Assembly (NCBI GenBank): GCA_964389305.1
Contig: CAYMEK010000008.1
Location: forward strand, 1 to 64,000
Direction of reading: 5' to 3'
Length of the DNA stretch: 64,000 nucleotides
DNA from: CAYMEK01 sp964389305
Lineage (GTDB): Bacteria > Spirochaetota > Spirochaetia > SZUA-6 > DRHE01
In this document: one piece after another, positions 33,810 to 43,034 of the stretch
How the letters are laid out: every line of letters begins with the position of its first letter
Numbering within the stretch: position 1 is the stretch's first letter
Notes under the pieces: generated by a model
Database searches by the model: none
What the model saw: the letters and a program-made list of their open reading frames with translations, nothing else
Told to the model about the DNA's origin: nothing
Program-made: the position numbers and the translations under genes

Positions 33810-35251
33810 AGCTGGATCTGGATACCCTTACCCCGAAACAGATCGTGGAAGAGCTGGATAAATACATAGTGGGGCAGGACAAGGCTAAGAAGGCTGTAGC
33901 CATTGCCTTGCGCAACCGTACGCGGCGGCAGAGGCTTTCCGAGGATATGCGGGATGAGGTGGCTCCGAAGAACATTATCATGATCGGCCCTACGGGAGTG
34001 GGAAAGACCGAGATTGCCCGCCGGCTCAGCCGCCTCTGCGGAGCGCCCTTTGTCAAGGTGGAGGCCACGAAATACACCGAGGTCGGTTATGTAGGCCGCG
34101 ACGTGGAGTCGATGATCAGGGATCTGGTTTCCGTGGCCGTTTCCATGGTCAAAACGGAGCTGCAGGAAGAAGTCAGGGTAGAGGCTGAAAAAAGGGCTGA
34201 AGAAGCTCTTCTCGATCTCCTTCTGCCCGGCCTGGGAAAGCCGGGCCGGGGGCCGGTTCGACCGCCGGGGTTGGACCGGGAAAAAACGCCGGGCGCCGGG
34301 CCGGCAGCGTCGGACCTCGGCTCCGAAGGAACAGCGGCCGCCTACGGAGAGGCAGACGGCCCGCCCAGTGCTTTGTCCAGCACCCGCGAGAAGTTCCGGG
34401 AGAAGCTGCGAAGGGGGGAGCTGGAGGATAAGACGGTGGAGGTAAACGTCACCCGTAGCCAATTTCCCGCCATCGAGATATTCTCGGGGACCTCCTTCGA
34501 GGAGCTGGATGTGAATCTGGGCAATCTGGGCAACATTTTCGGGGGCCGTAAGAAGCGAAAAAAAACCACGGTGAGCAGAGCTAGGGAGATCTTACTGGCC
34601 GAAGAGATGGACAAGCTGATCGATATGGAGAGGGTCACCGAGCAGGCTATCAAGAGGGCGGAGCAGATGGGGATAGTCTTCGTCGACGAGCTGGACAAGA
34701 TCGCCTCCAGGCAGAACGCCGCCGGCGTGGATGTTTCCCGGGAGGGGGTCCAGAGGGACATCCTGCCGATCGTGGAAGGGAGCAAGGTCAACACCCGCTA
34801 CGGCATAGTGGACACCTCCCATATTCTGTTTATCGCCGCCGGTGCCTTTCATATGAGCAAGCCTTCCGATCTGATTCCCGAACTCCAGGGCCGCTTCCCG
34901 CTGCGGGTGGAGCTTCGACCCCTCACCGGCGAGGATTTCGTGAAGATCCTTACCCAGCCGCGTAACGCTCTGATAAAGCAGTACGAGGAGCTGCTGGCCA
35001 CCGAGGGGGTGGAGCTGCGCTTCGAGGATGAGGCGATCGCAAGAATTGCCGAAATAGCCAGCGACGTGAACTCCCGCACCGAGAATATCGGCGCCCGCAG
35101 GCTGCACACGGTCATGGAGCTGCTGCTCGAGGAGGTCTCCTTTAACGCCGCAGATATAGAAGGCCAGACGGTGACCATTACGCCCAAGTACGTAAACGAC
35201 CGCTTGAAGGACATAGTGGAGGATCAGGATTTGAGCCGCTTCATCCTCTAA
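33806..35251 (+). CDS. hslU: HslU ATPase subunit of HslUV protease
   Basis: 481 aa AAA+ unfoldase. Walker A GPTGVGKT at 61-68, Walker B VDELDKIA, and the C-terminal DLSRFIL tail that inserts into HslV. The I-domain insert (about 140-200) has a low-complexity Pro/Gly-rich stretch that is likely a lineage expansion. Directly upstream of flgB, as in Bacillus. Confidence 0.97.
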   Translation: MKLDLDTLTPKQIVEELDKYIVGQDKAKKAVAIALRNRTRRQRLSEDMRDEVAPKNIIMIGPTGVGKTEIARRLSRLCGAPFVKVEATKYTEVGYVGRDVESMIRDLVSVAVSMVKTELQEEVRVEAEKRAEEALLDLLLPGLGKPGRGPVRPPGLDREKTPGAGPAASDLGSEGTAAAYGEADGPPSALSSTREKFREKLRRGELEDKTVEVNVTRSQFPAIEIFSGTSFEELDVNLGNLGNIFGGRKKRKKTTVSRAREILLAEEMDKLIDMERVTEQAIKRAEQMGIVFVDELDKIASRQNAAGVDVSREGVQRDILPIVEGSKVNTRYGIVDTSHILFIAAGAFHMSKPSDLIPELQGRFPLRVELRPLTGEDFVKILTQPRNALIKQYEELLATEGVELRFEDEAIARIAEIASDVNSRTENIGARRLHTVMELLLEEVSFNAADIEGQTVTITPKYVNDRLKDIVEDQDLSRFIL

Positions 35252-35305
35252 TCAAGGCCGCTTTACAGGCCGAAACTATTAAAAGAGGAGGGGCGAGAAG
35301 AAACG

Positions 35306-35719
35306 ATGTTTACAGGAAGCTTTGCCAAGACGGTTGACCTGCTCAAACGAGGGATGGACATCGCGGCCCTGCGCCGCAATGTGATTGCGAACAATATAGC
35401 CAACGCCGAGACACCGAACTTCAAACGCACCGTTGTGAACTTCGAGAGTGAGCTCAAGCGGGCCCTGGATTCTGAGAAGATCAGGCCCCCGCGGCAATTC
35501 ATCACCGACAGACGGCATATCCCCTTTCACCGGCCGGTGGACTACAGAACCGTACGGCCGCGGCTGGTGCTGGATTACCTGACTACGGCCAAGAACAACG
35601 GCAATAATGTGGATATCGAAGAGGAGGGTATGCTGGCCCTCGAGAACCAGCTACTCTATCAAACCATGGCCCAGGCGATTGCCAGCGAGTTCAACCGGGT
35701 AAACCTGGTGCTGCGTTAA
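35306..35719 (+). CDS. flgB: Flagellar basal-body rod protein FlgB
   Basis: 137 aa, typical length. RRNVIANNIANAETPNFKR is the rod/hook N-terminal signature and the C-terminal helix ends MAQAIASEFNRVNLVLR. Proximal rod subunit exported by the flagellar type III apparatus. First structural gene of the flagellar operon; the 54-base gap after hslU contains AGAGGAGGGG but no clear promoter. Confidence 0.95.
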   Translation: MFTGSFAKTVDLLKRGMDIAALRRNVIANNIANAETPNFKRTVVNFESELKRALDSEKIRPPRQFITDRRHIPFHRPVDYRTVRPRLVLDYLTTAKNNGNNVDIEEEGMLALENQLLYQTMAQAIASEFNRVNLVLR

Positions 35720-35744
35720 AGTGAAGGCGGGAAGGTAGGGCACT

Positions 35745-36203
35745 ATGGGTTTGTTCACTACGATCAACACGGCAGCCACGGGCTTGACCGCTCAGAGGAC
35801 GCGGCTGGACGTGATCGCCAACAACATCGCCAATGTCGATACCACCCGGACCACGGAAGGCGGCCCTTTTCGACGCAGCCGGGTTATCTTTCGACCGCGG
35901 GTATCCCAGCCTTACTGGCGCAGTCCCTTTCTTCCTGAGTATCTCAAGGCAGAAATCGGCCGGGGAGTACGGGTTACCGGTGTGGAGAAGGATTACGACG
36001 CCAGCCTGAGGCTGGTGTACGATCCGACCCATCCGGATGCCATAAAATCCGGACCGCGCCAGGGCTACGTGGAGTACCCGAATGTGAATGTAGTCAATGA
36101 GATGGTGGACATGATCTCGGCTTCCAGAGCCTACGAGGCCAATGTGGCCATCATGAACGGCAGCAAGAGCATGTTCCTGAAAGCGCTCGAGATCGGGAGG
36201 TAG
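35745..36203 (+). CDS. flgC: Flagellar basal-body rod protein FlgC
   Basis: 152 aa. TGLTAQRTRLDVIANNIANVDT at the N-terminus (rod signature) and EMVDMISASRAYEANVAIM at the C-terminus. Rod component next to FlgB; start ATG 35745. Confidence 0.95.
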   Translation: MGLFTTINTAATGLTAQRTRLDVIANNIANVDTTRTTEGGPFRRSRVIFRPRVSQPYWRSPFLPEYLKAEIGRGVRVTGVEKDYDASLRLVYDPTHPDAIKSGPRQGYVEYPNVNVVNEMVDMISASRAYEANVAIMNGSKSMFLKALEIGR

Positions 36204-36206
36204 ACG

Positions 36207-36542
36207 ATGGATCTTCTTTCACAAATATCAGCCCAGGGGCACCTGATCGAGCTCCAGCGCAGTGACCCCAGACATCTGGCCGGAACCGTTGCCGCCAAGG
36301 CCGCGCCGGCTTCGACGCCCGAGTCGGGGTTCGGGAAGCTTTTTTTCGAGGCCTTGAACGGAGTGAATGATCTTCAGCTTCACACCATGGATCTGACCGA
36401 GGCTATGATCACCGATCCAGATACCGTGGACATCCACGATCTTACGGTGGCCATGGCTGAGGCCTCTCTGGCCCTCTCCATGACCAAGGCGATCATGGAT
36501 CGGGCGATCCAGTCGTACCAGCAGATCATCAATATACGTTGA
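36207..36542 (+). CDS. fliE: Flagellar hook-basal body complex protein FliE
   Basis: 111 aa with FGKLFFEALNGVNDLQ and ALSMTKAIMDRAIQSYQQIINIR, the conserved C-terminal FliE helix. Joins the MS ring to the rod. Begins 3 bases after flgC stop. Confidence 0.94.
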   Translation: MDLLSQISAQGHLIELQRSDPRHLAGTVAAKAAPASTPESGFGKLFFEALNGVNDLQLHTMDLTEAMITDPDTVDIHDLTVAMAEASLALSMTKAIMDRAIQSYQQIINIR

Positions 36543-36593
36543 TGCATAGGTCGATGTAGAAGTATTCAAGCGTTCATGCAGGGGGAGGGGAGA

Positions 36594-38303
36594 ATGAACG
36601 AGTGGCTTAAACAGCTTTTGAATCAGATTAGAAATCTCTGGGGCAAGTGGAGTCTGACCCAGAAGATTATACTGCTCTCCGTGGTCGGGGTAGCCATTCT
36701 GGCGGTGATCCTGATCGTGGTGTTCAGCTCGGCGCCGGCCATGGTACCGTTAATAGGGACTCCAATCACAGACGAGAACAACCTGGCCCGTATCGTTACC
36801 GTCCTGGACGAGGAGGGCATAAGCTACAAGGTGGGGCCGGACAACATGATTTACGTCCAGGATGAGGCTACGGCCCGCCGCATCAGGGCCATCCTGATCC
36901 GGGAAGATCTGATCCCGCCGAAAACCGATCCGTGGGCCATCTTCGATGTGGAACGCTGGACCCTGACGGATTTCGAGCGGGACGTGAACCTGCAGCGGGC
37001 CATTACCCGGTCCCTCGAACAGCACATCCTGGCCCTGGACGACATCGATGCGGTCAGCGTAAACCTGGTGGTCCCCAAGCCGGAGCTGTTCGTGGAAGAC
37101 CAGAATCCGGTTACCGCCTCGGTGATCATTACCCCCAAGCCCGGCTCCGACATTACCGAAAACCGCAAGAAGCTCGAGGGTATACAGAGGCTCATTCAGC
37201 TCGCAGTCCCGGGCTTGAGCGCCGAAAATATCGTCATCACCGATCAGAACGGGTTGGTGCTCAACGACTTCGAGGGTTTGGAAGACGTGGACAGGATCGA
37301 GGTCGCCCGCCGGGAGATGAAGACCAAGAAGGAGCTTGAGCAGCAGTACAAGGCGGAGATACTCAAGTCTTTACGGGCCATTTTCAGCTTCGACCGGGTG
37401 GAAATCCTCAAGTTGGACATCGAGCTGGACATGAGCAAACAGACCGTGAACACCGAAGAGCACTTCCCTGTTACCATGAAGAAGGACAATCCCCGCACGC
37501 CCTTCGACGAGAGTGAGGTTGTCCCTTCTATTACCCTTTCCAAAGAGATCAAGGAGGAGCACTTTGAGGGTACCGGCTTCAACCCAGAGGGGCCCCCCGG
37601 GCAGGAGGGACAGACTCCGCCGGCCTATAAGGACCTGTCCAATCTGGTTGGCAAGTACGATCAGTCCTCCCTGATACAGAACGAGGTGGTCAACAAGAAG
37701 AGCACCTATGAGGAGAGGAGTCCCTGGAGAATAGCCAGAATTACCACCGGGGTGGCTATTGATGGAGTGTGGAGCAAGGTATACAATGAAAAAGGTGAGC
37801 TGGAGCTGAATCCGGACGGTAGCATCAAACGGGAATATACCCCGGTGAGCGACGAGGCTCTCCAGAAGGCGGAAGCCTTGATCAGAGACGCAATCGGGTA
37901 TAATAGGGATCGGGGGGATTCGGTGACCGTAGAGCATATCCCCTTCGATCGGAGCTCCGAGTTCAGTGATGAAGACGAGGCGTTTCGCCGGCAGCGACAG
38001 CTGCGCACCACAATTATATCGATCATCATCGGTATCGGGGCCATCATCTTTGCGGCCATTTTGTACCGTTTGATCGCCAAAGAGCTGGAGCGCCGACGGC
38101 GGCTGCGCGAAGAAGAGCTGGCCCGGCAGCACCAGGCTATGCGCGAGGCGGCCCTGCGCAGAGCGGAAGAAGAGGGAGCCGAGGTCGAGCTTTCCGTGGA
38201 AGAACGGGCTCGCATGGAAATGCAGGAGAATGCCATCAACATGGCCCGGGAGCATCCGGAGGACGTGGCTCAGCTAATCAGAACCTGGCTGTTGGAGGAG
38301 TGA
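36594..38303 (+). CDS. fliF: Flagellar MS-ring protein FliF
   Basis: 569 aa from ATG 36594 (GGGGAGGGGA just upstream; an in-frame ATG at 36576 is inside that ribosome-binding site). Two membrane helices (about 22-43 and near residue 480), ring-building motifs between them (YVQDEATARRIRAILI; VNLVVPKPELF) and the C-terminal EHPEDVAQLIRTWLLEE that docks FliG. Inner-membrane platform for motor assembly. Confidence 0.95.
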   Translation: MNEWLKQLLNQIRNLWGKWSLTQKIILLSVVGVAILAVILIVVFSSAPAMVPLIGTPITDENNLARIVTVLDEEGISYKVGPDNMIYVQDEATARRIRAILIREDLIPPKTDPWAIFDVERWTLTDFERDVNLQRAITRSLEQHILALDDIDAVSVNLVVPKPELFVEDQNPVTASVIITPKPGSDITENRKKLEGIQRLIQLAVPGLSAENIVITDQNGLVLNDFEGLEDVDRIEVARREMKTKKELEQQYKAEILKSLRAIFSFDRVEILKLDIELDMSKQTVNTEEHFPVTMKKDNPRTPFDESEVVPSITLSKEIKEEHFEGTGFNPEGPPGQEGQTPPAYKDLSNLVGKYDQSSLIQNEVVNKKSTYEERSPWRIARITTGVAIDGVWSKVYNEKGELELNPDGSIKREYTPVSDEALQKAEALIRDAIGYNRDRGDSVTVEHIPFDRSSEFSDEDEAFRRQRQLRTTIISIIIGIGAIIFAAILYRLIAKELERRRRLREEELARQHQAMREAALRRAEEEGAEVELSVEERARMEMQENAINMAREHPEDVAQLIRTWLLEE

Positions 38304-38304
38304 G

Positions 38305-39384
<1,080 letters not shown>

Positions 39385-39664
39385 GGCAAGGAGGCCGAAA
39401 TGCCGGCGCAGCCAGGGAGGGCGGATAGGCGCCGGCGAAGAGGCAATCCGGAGGTGACCGTGAGGTCAGAGGCCGAAATGCCGGCGCAGCCAGTCCGGAG
39501 GTACCCGTAAGGGTAGAGGGCGGATAGGCGCCGGCGAAGAGGCAATCCGGAGGTGACCGTGAGGTCAGAGGCCGAAATGCCGGCGCAGCCAGTCCGGAGG
39601 TACCCGTAAGGGTAGAGGGCGGATAGGCGCCGGCAAAGAAGTGAAAAGGCGAAGGGGCAAGGAG
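39385..39664 (+). repeat. Structured tandem repeat array between fliG and fliH
   Basis: A 57-base unit (39385-39441) is followed by two 99-base units (39442-39540 and 39541-39639) and a divergent tail. The 99-base units equal the 57-base unit plus two 21-base hairpin modules inserted at its two GGAGG sites. All lengths are multiples of three, but no forward frame stays open through it. GCCGGCGC and GCGCCGGC blocks alternate and can pair with either neighbour. GGCAAGGAG occurs at both ends (39385-39393 and 39656-39664); the right copy is the ribosome-binding site for fliH. Not CRISPR-like: there are no unique spacers. Confidence 0.9.
39455..39614 (+). ncRNA. Four tetraloop hairpins within the repeat array
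   Basis: TGACC-GTGA-GGTCA at 39455-39468 and 39554-39567; TACCC-GTAA-GGGTA at 39502-39515 and 39601-39614. Both loops are GNRA type and two of five stem pairs differ by compensatory changes (G-C to A-T, A-T to C-G). Each hairpin is flanked by GGAGG and GAGG. This points to RNA structure acting in the fliG-fliH message. The family is not recognised. Confidence 0.6.
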
Positions 39665-39673
39665 TAAACAGGC

Positions 39674-40585
39674 GTGGCCAAGAATGTTTTCAGAGCTGAC
39701 GAAATTCTCTACCAGTCCCGCAAGGTCTTCATCGAGCCGCCCCGGGCAAAGCCCGAAGAGGCTCCCGAAGAGGTGGAAAGCCTCGAGGAGTACACCGGTC
39801 CCAGTGTGGATGATTTGCGCAGGGAGGCCGATTCCTTCAAGGATCGCTGGGAGGAGGAGAAGGCCCGACTGATTCAAGGTGCCCAGGAAGAAGCCGAGGC
39901 GATCAAGAAGGAAGCGGAGAGGGCCGCCTTCGATGAAGTCAAGCGCAAAAACAGCCAGGCTCAGAAGATACGTCAGGAGGCGGAGGACGAGGCCAAGCGG
40001 ATCGTCGAGGAAGCGAAAAGACAGGCCGAGGAGCTGGAAGCAGAGATCCAAAGCAAGGTCGACAAGGTTGAAAAGGAGGCCTTCGCCAAGGGAATCGAAG
40101 AAGGGAGAAACCAGGGATTCCAGGAAGGACGGAAGGAGCTCGAACGCCTGGTGGACACCCTCCAGCGGATCATTGCAGCCGCTATCGAGAAGAGAAACGA
40201 GATCATCCAGGAGTCCGAGACTCAGGTCATCAATCTGGTACTGCTGATCGCCAAGAAGGTGATCAAGGTGATTTCGGAGAACCAGAAGAACGTGGTCATC
40301 AACAATGTGGTCCAGGCCCTGCGCAAGCTGAAAAGCAGGGGAGATGTGGTTATCCGGGTTAACCTGGCCGATGTGGAGCTTACCTCGGAGCACATCAATG
40401 ATTTCATCAAGATGGTCGAGAACGTGAAATCCGTAACGGTCCTCGAGGACAGCTCGGTCGATCGGGGCGGCTGCATAATAGAGACGGATTTCGGCCAGAT
40501 CGACGCCCGCATCTCTTCTCAGCTTCACGAGATAGAGGAAAAGATCCTGGAGCTGGCGCCCATCCGCTCCAAAGGGGAGGGGTGA
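39674..40585 (+). CDS. fliH: Flagellar assembly protein FliH
   Basis: 303 aa from GTG 39674; AAGGAG (39659-39664) lies 9 bases upstream. Long charged coiled coil (about 40-170) rich in Glu/Lys/Ala, then the conserved C-terminal domain (VINLVLLIAKKVIKVISEN; GGCIIETDFGQIDARI). Cytoplasmic regulator of the FliI ATPase. Its translation follows the repeat array and might be affected by it. Confidence 0.93.
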   Translation: MAKNVFRADEILYQSRKVFIEPPRAKPEEAPEEVESLEEYTGPSVDDLRREADSFKDRWEEEKARLIQGAQEEAEAIKKEAERAAFDEVKRKNSQAQKIRQEAEDEAKRIVEEAKRQAEELEAEIQSKVDKVEKEAFAKGIEEGRNQGFQEGRKELERLVDTLQRIIAAAIEKRNEIIQESETQVINLVLLIAKKVIKVISENQKNVVINNVVQALRKLKSRGDVVIRVNLADVELTSEHINDFIKMVENVKSVTVLEDSSVDRGGCIIETDFGQIDARISSQLHEIEEKILELAPIRSKGEG

Positions 40586-40624
40586 CGGCTCTCATCTTCA
40601 CCCATTTTTCAGGGAGGGGAAAAA

Positions 40625-41998
40625 GTGGGAATCTTCGATAAATATGCCTCGACGCTGGAACGAATCGATCCCATCAAGTACACCGGAGTAGTGCAGAGGG
40701 TTCAGGGCGGCCTGATGGTGGAAGCAAAAGGCCCGCGCGCTGTCGTGGGCGAGCTCTGCCAGATCGTACTGCCGGAAAGCCGCAGAATAGTATGGGCGGA
40801 GGTCGTGGGCCTGAAGGGCAGCACAGTACAGATCATGCCCTACGACGAGATGGAGGGAATTACGGTCGGCTGCAAGATCATAGCCATAGGCGAGCATCTA
40901 TCCATCCCGGTTTCGGATCGTCTGCTCGGCAGGGTGCTCGATGCCATGGGCAAGCCGATCGACGGGAAGGGGGACATCGGCTCCACAGCCTGGTACCCGA
41001 TCTACCAGTCCCCACCGGATGTATTGCGCCGTCCCCGAATCGAGCAGAAAATCGCGACCGGAATTCGCTCCATAGACGCACTGGTCACGGTGGGCAAAGG
41101 CCAAAGGATGGGGATCTTTTCGGGCAGCGGCATCGGCAAATCCACGTTGCTGGGAATGATCGCCCGTAACACTTCGGCGGATGTCAGTGTCATTGCCCTG
41201 ATCGGCGAGCGGGGCCGGGAAGTCCGTGACTTCATAGAGAACGATCTCGGCGCCGCCGGCCTGGAGCGATCGGTGGTGGTGGTCGCCTCTTCCAACAAGC
41301 CCCCGCTGAGCAGGATTCGGGGTGCCTATGTGGCCACGGCCATCGCCGAATATTTCCGCGACCAGGGCAAGGACGTGATGCTGCTCTTCGATTCGGTGAC
41401 GCGTTTCGCCAGGGCCCAGAGGGAGATCGGGCTGGCTACGGGCGAGCCCCCGGCCAATCGCGGCTTCACCCCGTCGGTTTTCTCGCTGCTGCCCAAGCTG
41501 CTGGAACGCAGCGGCACCTCTCCCCGGGGCTCGGTGACAGGTTTCTACTCGGTACTGGTCGAGGGGGACGATCTGGATGAACCGGTCTCCGATGCAGTGC
41601 GGGGCATACTCGACGGCCATGTGGTGCTTACCCGCACCCTGGCCCAGAGAAACCACTATCCGGCGGTGGACGTGCTGCAATCGGTATCCCGCCTGGCCGA
41701 GAAGGTCAGCGGCCCGAACATTAAGAAGGCCGCAGGCAGGATGCGCCGGTTGATAGCCATCTATCGGGAAGCGGAGGATCTGATCAACGTCGGGGCCTAT
41801 GTAGAGGGCTCCAATGCCGAGATCGACGAGGCCATCGAGAAGATGCCGCGCATCAACAAGTTTCTAATCCAGGACATCGCTGAGAGCTTTCCCCTGGCCG
41901 AGATCTACCGGCAGATGGGCGAGATTGTGGGCGTTTCCATCCCTCCGGAGGAGCTGAGCAATGAGGCGGTTTCACTTCAGGCTAGAGCGACTGCTTGA
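40625..41998 (+). CDS. fliI: Flagellum-specific ATP synthase FliI
   Basis: 457 aa, GTG start with GGGAGGGG upstream. P-loop GSGIGKST at 167-174, Walker B region VMLLFDSVTRFARAQ, and ERGREVRDFIE. Energises export of flagellar proteins. Its end overlaps fliJ by 38 bases. Confidence 0.96.
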   Translation: MGIFDKYASTLERIDPIKYTGVVQRVQGGLMVEAKGPRAVVGELCQIVLPESRRIVWAEVVGLKGSTVQIMPYDEMEGITVGCKIIAIGEHLSIPVSDRLLGRVLDAMGKPIDGKGDIGSTAWYPIYQSPPDVLRRPRIEQKIATGIRSIDALVTVGKGQRMGIFSGSGIGKSTLLGMIARNTSADVSVIALIGERGREVRDFIENDLGAAGLERSVVVVASSNKPPLSRIRGAYVATAIAEYFRDQGKDVMLLFDSVTRFARAQREIGLATGEPPANRGFTPSVFSLLPKLLERSGTSPRGSVTGFYSVLVEGDDLDEPVSDAVRGILDGHVVLTRTLAQRNHYPAVDVLQSVSRLAEKVSGPNIKKAAGRMRRLIAIYREAEDLINVGAYVEGSNAEIDEAIEKMPRINKFLIQDIAESFPLAEIYRQMGEIVGVSIPPEELSNEAVSLQARATA

Positions 41999-42401
41999 GA
42001 TCCGTGCCTTCCGAGAGCGTGAATGGCTGGGCAAGCTTGCCGAGGCCTCGGGTCACTGTGTACGGCTGTTTCGAAGGATCACTGAAAACAGCACGGCAAC
42101 CCGTGAGGCTTTTCGCACTCAGGTGACGGCGGGCGAACATCTTGACCTGCATCTTCTGTCCTACAGGGAGCACTATCTGAAGCGGCTCGGTGGAGAGAAG
42201 ATCAAGCTGCAAAAGGCATTGGAGGACCGGCTGCGCCGCCGTGCCGAGGTCCAGAAGAAGTATCAGGAGGTTTCCCGGGACAAGAAGGTACTGGAGAGGC
42301 TGAAAGAGAAGAGGCAGGAAGAATATTACGCCCGGGCCAGGTTGGACGAGTTCAAAGACCTGGATGACCTCAACTCCAGCCAGTTTATAAGGAAACGCTG
42401 A
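41961..42401 (+). CDS. fliJ: Flagellar protein FliJ
   Basis: 146 aa, all-helical coiled coil starting MRRFHFRLERLLEIRAFRE, the usual FliJ N-terminus. Cytoplasmic export component and FliI stalk. Deep overlap with fliI suggests tight coupling. Confidence 0.88.
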   Translation: MRRFHFRLERLLEIRAFREREWLGKLAEASGHCVRLFRRITENSTATREAFRTQVTAGEHLDLHLLSYREHYLKRLGGEKIKLQKALEDRLRRRAEVQKKYQEVSRDKKVLERLKEKRQEEYYARARLDEFKDLDDLNSSQFIRKR

Positions 42402-42416
42402 CACAGGGAGGAAGAC

Positions 42417-43034
42417 GTGGTGGAATATGGTACAGTCGGGGCGGGTTTCCGAATCCTTATACTGATCCTACTGGTAGGAGTGCTCGTCCTGGGCGGGCTG
42501 GTCTGGTTCGATTATCTGGGCATCATCGATGCCCAGCAGATGTTGTCCCCGATTTTTACCCTGATCCGGGGGGAGAAGGTGGTGGTCGATACCGAGGACC
42601 CTCTGCTGCTGGAGAAGGAACGGCTCACCAAACAGCTCGAGGCACTGTCCATCCGTTCGGAGGAACTGGCGGCGGCAGAGCAGGAATTGCAGACCAATCA
42701 GGCGGAGATAAACCAGATGGTCGAGCAGCTCGAGGAACGCGAGCAGGCCCTCGAAGATCGTGAAAAAGTGTTTAATGAACGTGTCAAGGCATTCGAAAAT
42801 AGAAGAGAAAACCTCCGGCAGAACGCGGAGTATCTGGTGGGAATGCCCCCGGAAAAAGCCGTAGACATCCTGCTGGAGATGGAAGACCAGGACGTGATAG
42901 ATATCTTTCGCATGACCGAAGAGCAAGCTCAAGCGACCGGGGAAATATCCCTGGTGGCCTACTGGCTTTCTCTGATGCCCCCGGAACGGGCGGCGGTCCT
43001 GCAGCGCAAGATGTCGAGAAAACCAGGGGGCTGA
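42417..43034 (+). CDS. flbB: FlbB-like periplasmic flagellar collar protein (MotE-like)
   Basis: 205 aa, GTG start. One membrane helix (about 10-32), a coiled coil (about 65-135) and a C-terminal MgtE-N/MotE-like part (VGMPPEKAVDILLEMEDQDVIDIF; YWLSLMPPERAAVL). In Borrelia FlbB is a base of the spirochaete motor collar that recruits stators. The place between fliJ and fliK matches spirochaete operons. Confidence 0.82.
   Translation: MVEYGTVGAGFRILILILLVGVLVLGGLVWFDYLGIIDAQQMLSPIFTLIRGEKVVVDTEDPLLLEKERLTKQLEALSIRSEELAAAEQELQTNQAEINQMVEQLEEREQALEDREKVFNERVKAFENRRENLRQNAEYLVGMPPEKAVDILLEMEDQDVIDIFRMTEEQAQATGEISLVAYWLSLMPPERAAVLQRKMSRKPGG

Noticed and set aside
35252..35305. Sigma-28 or sigma-54 promoter before flgB
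   Set aside because: Neither TAAA-N15-GCCGATAA nor GG-N10-GC patterns are present; only a GGCC...GGCC repeat and the ribosome-binding site were seen.
39385..39664. Array considered as CRISPR
   Set aside because: Repeats are contiguous with no unique spacers and no cas genes are near.
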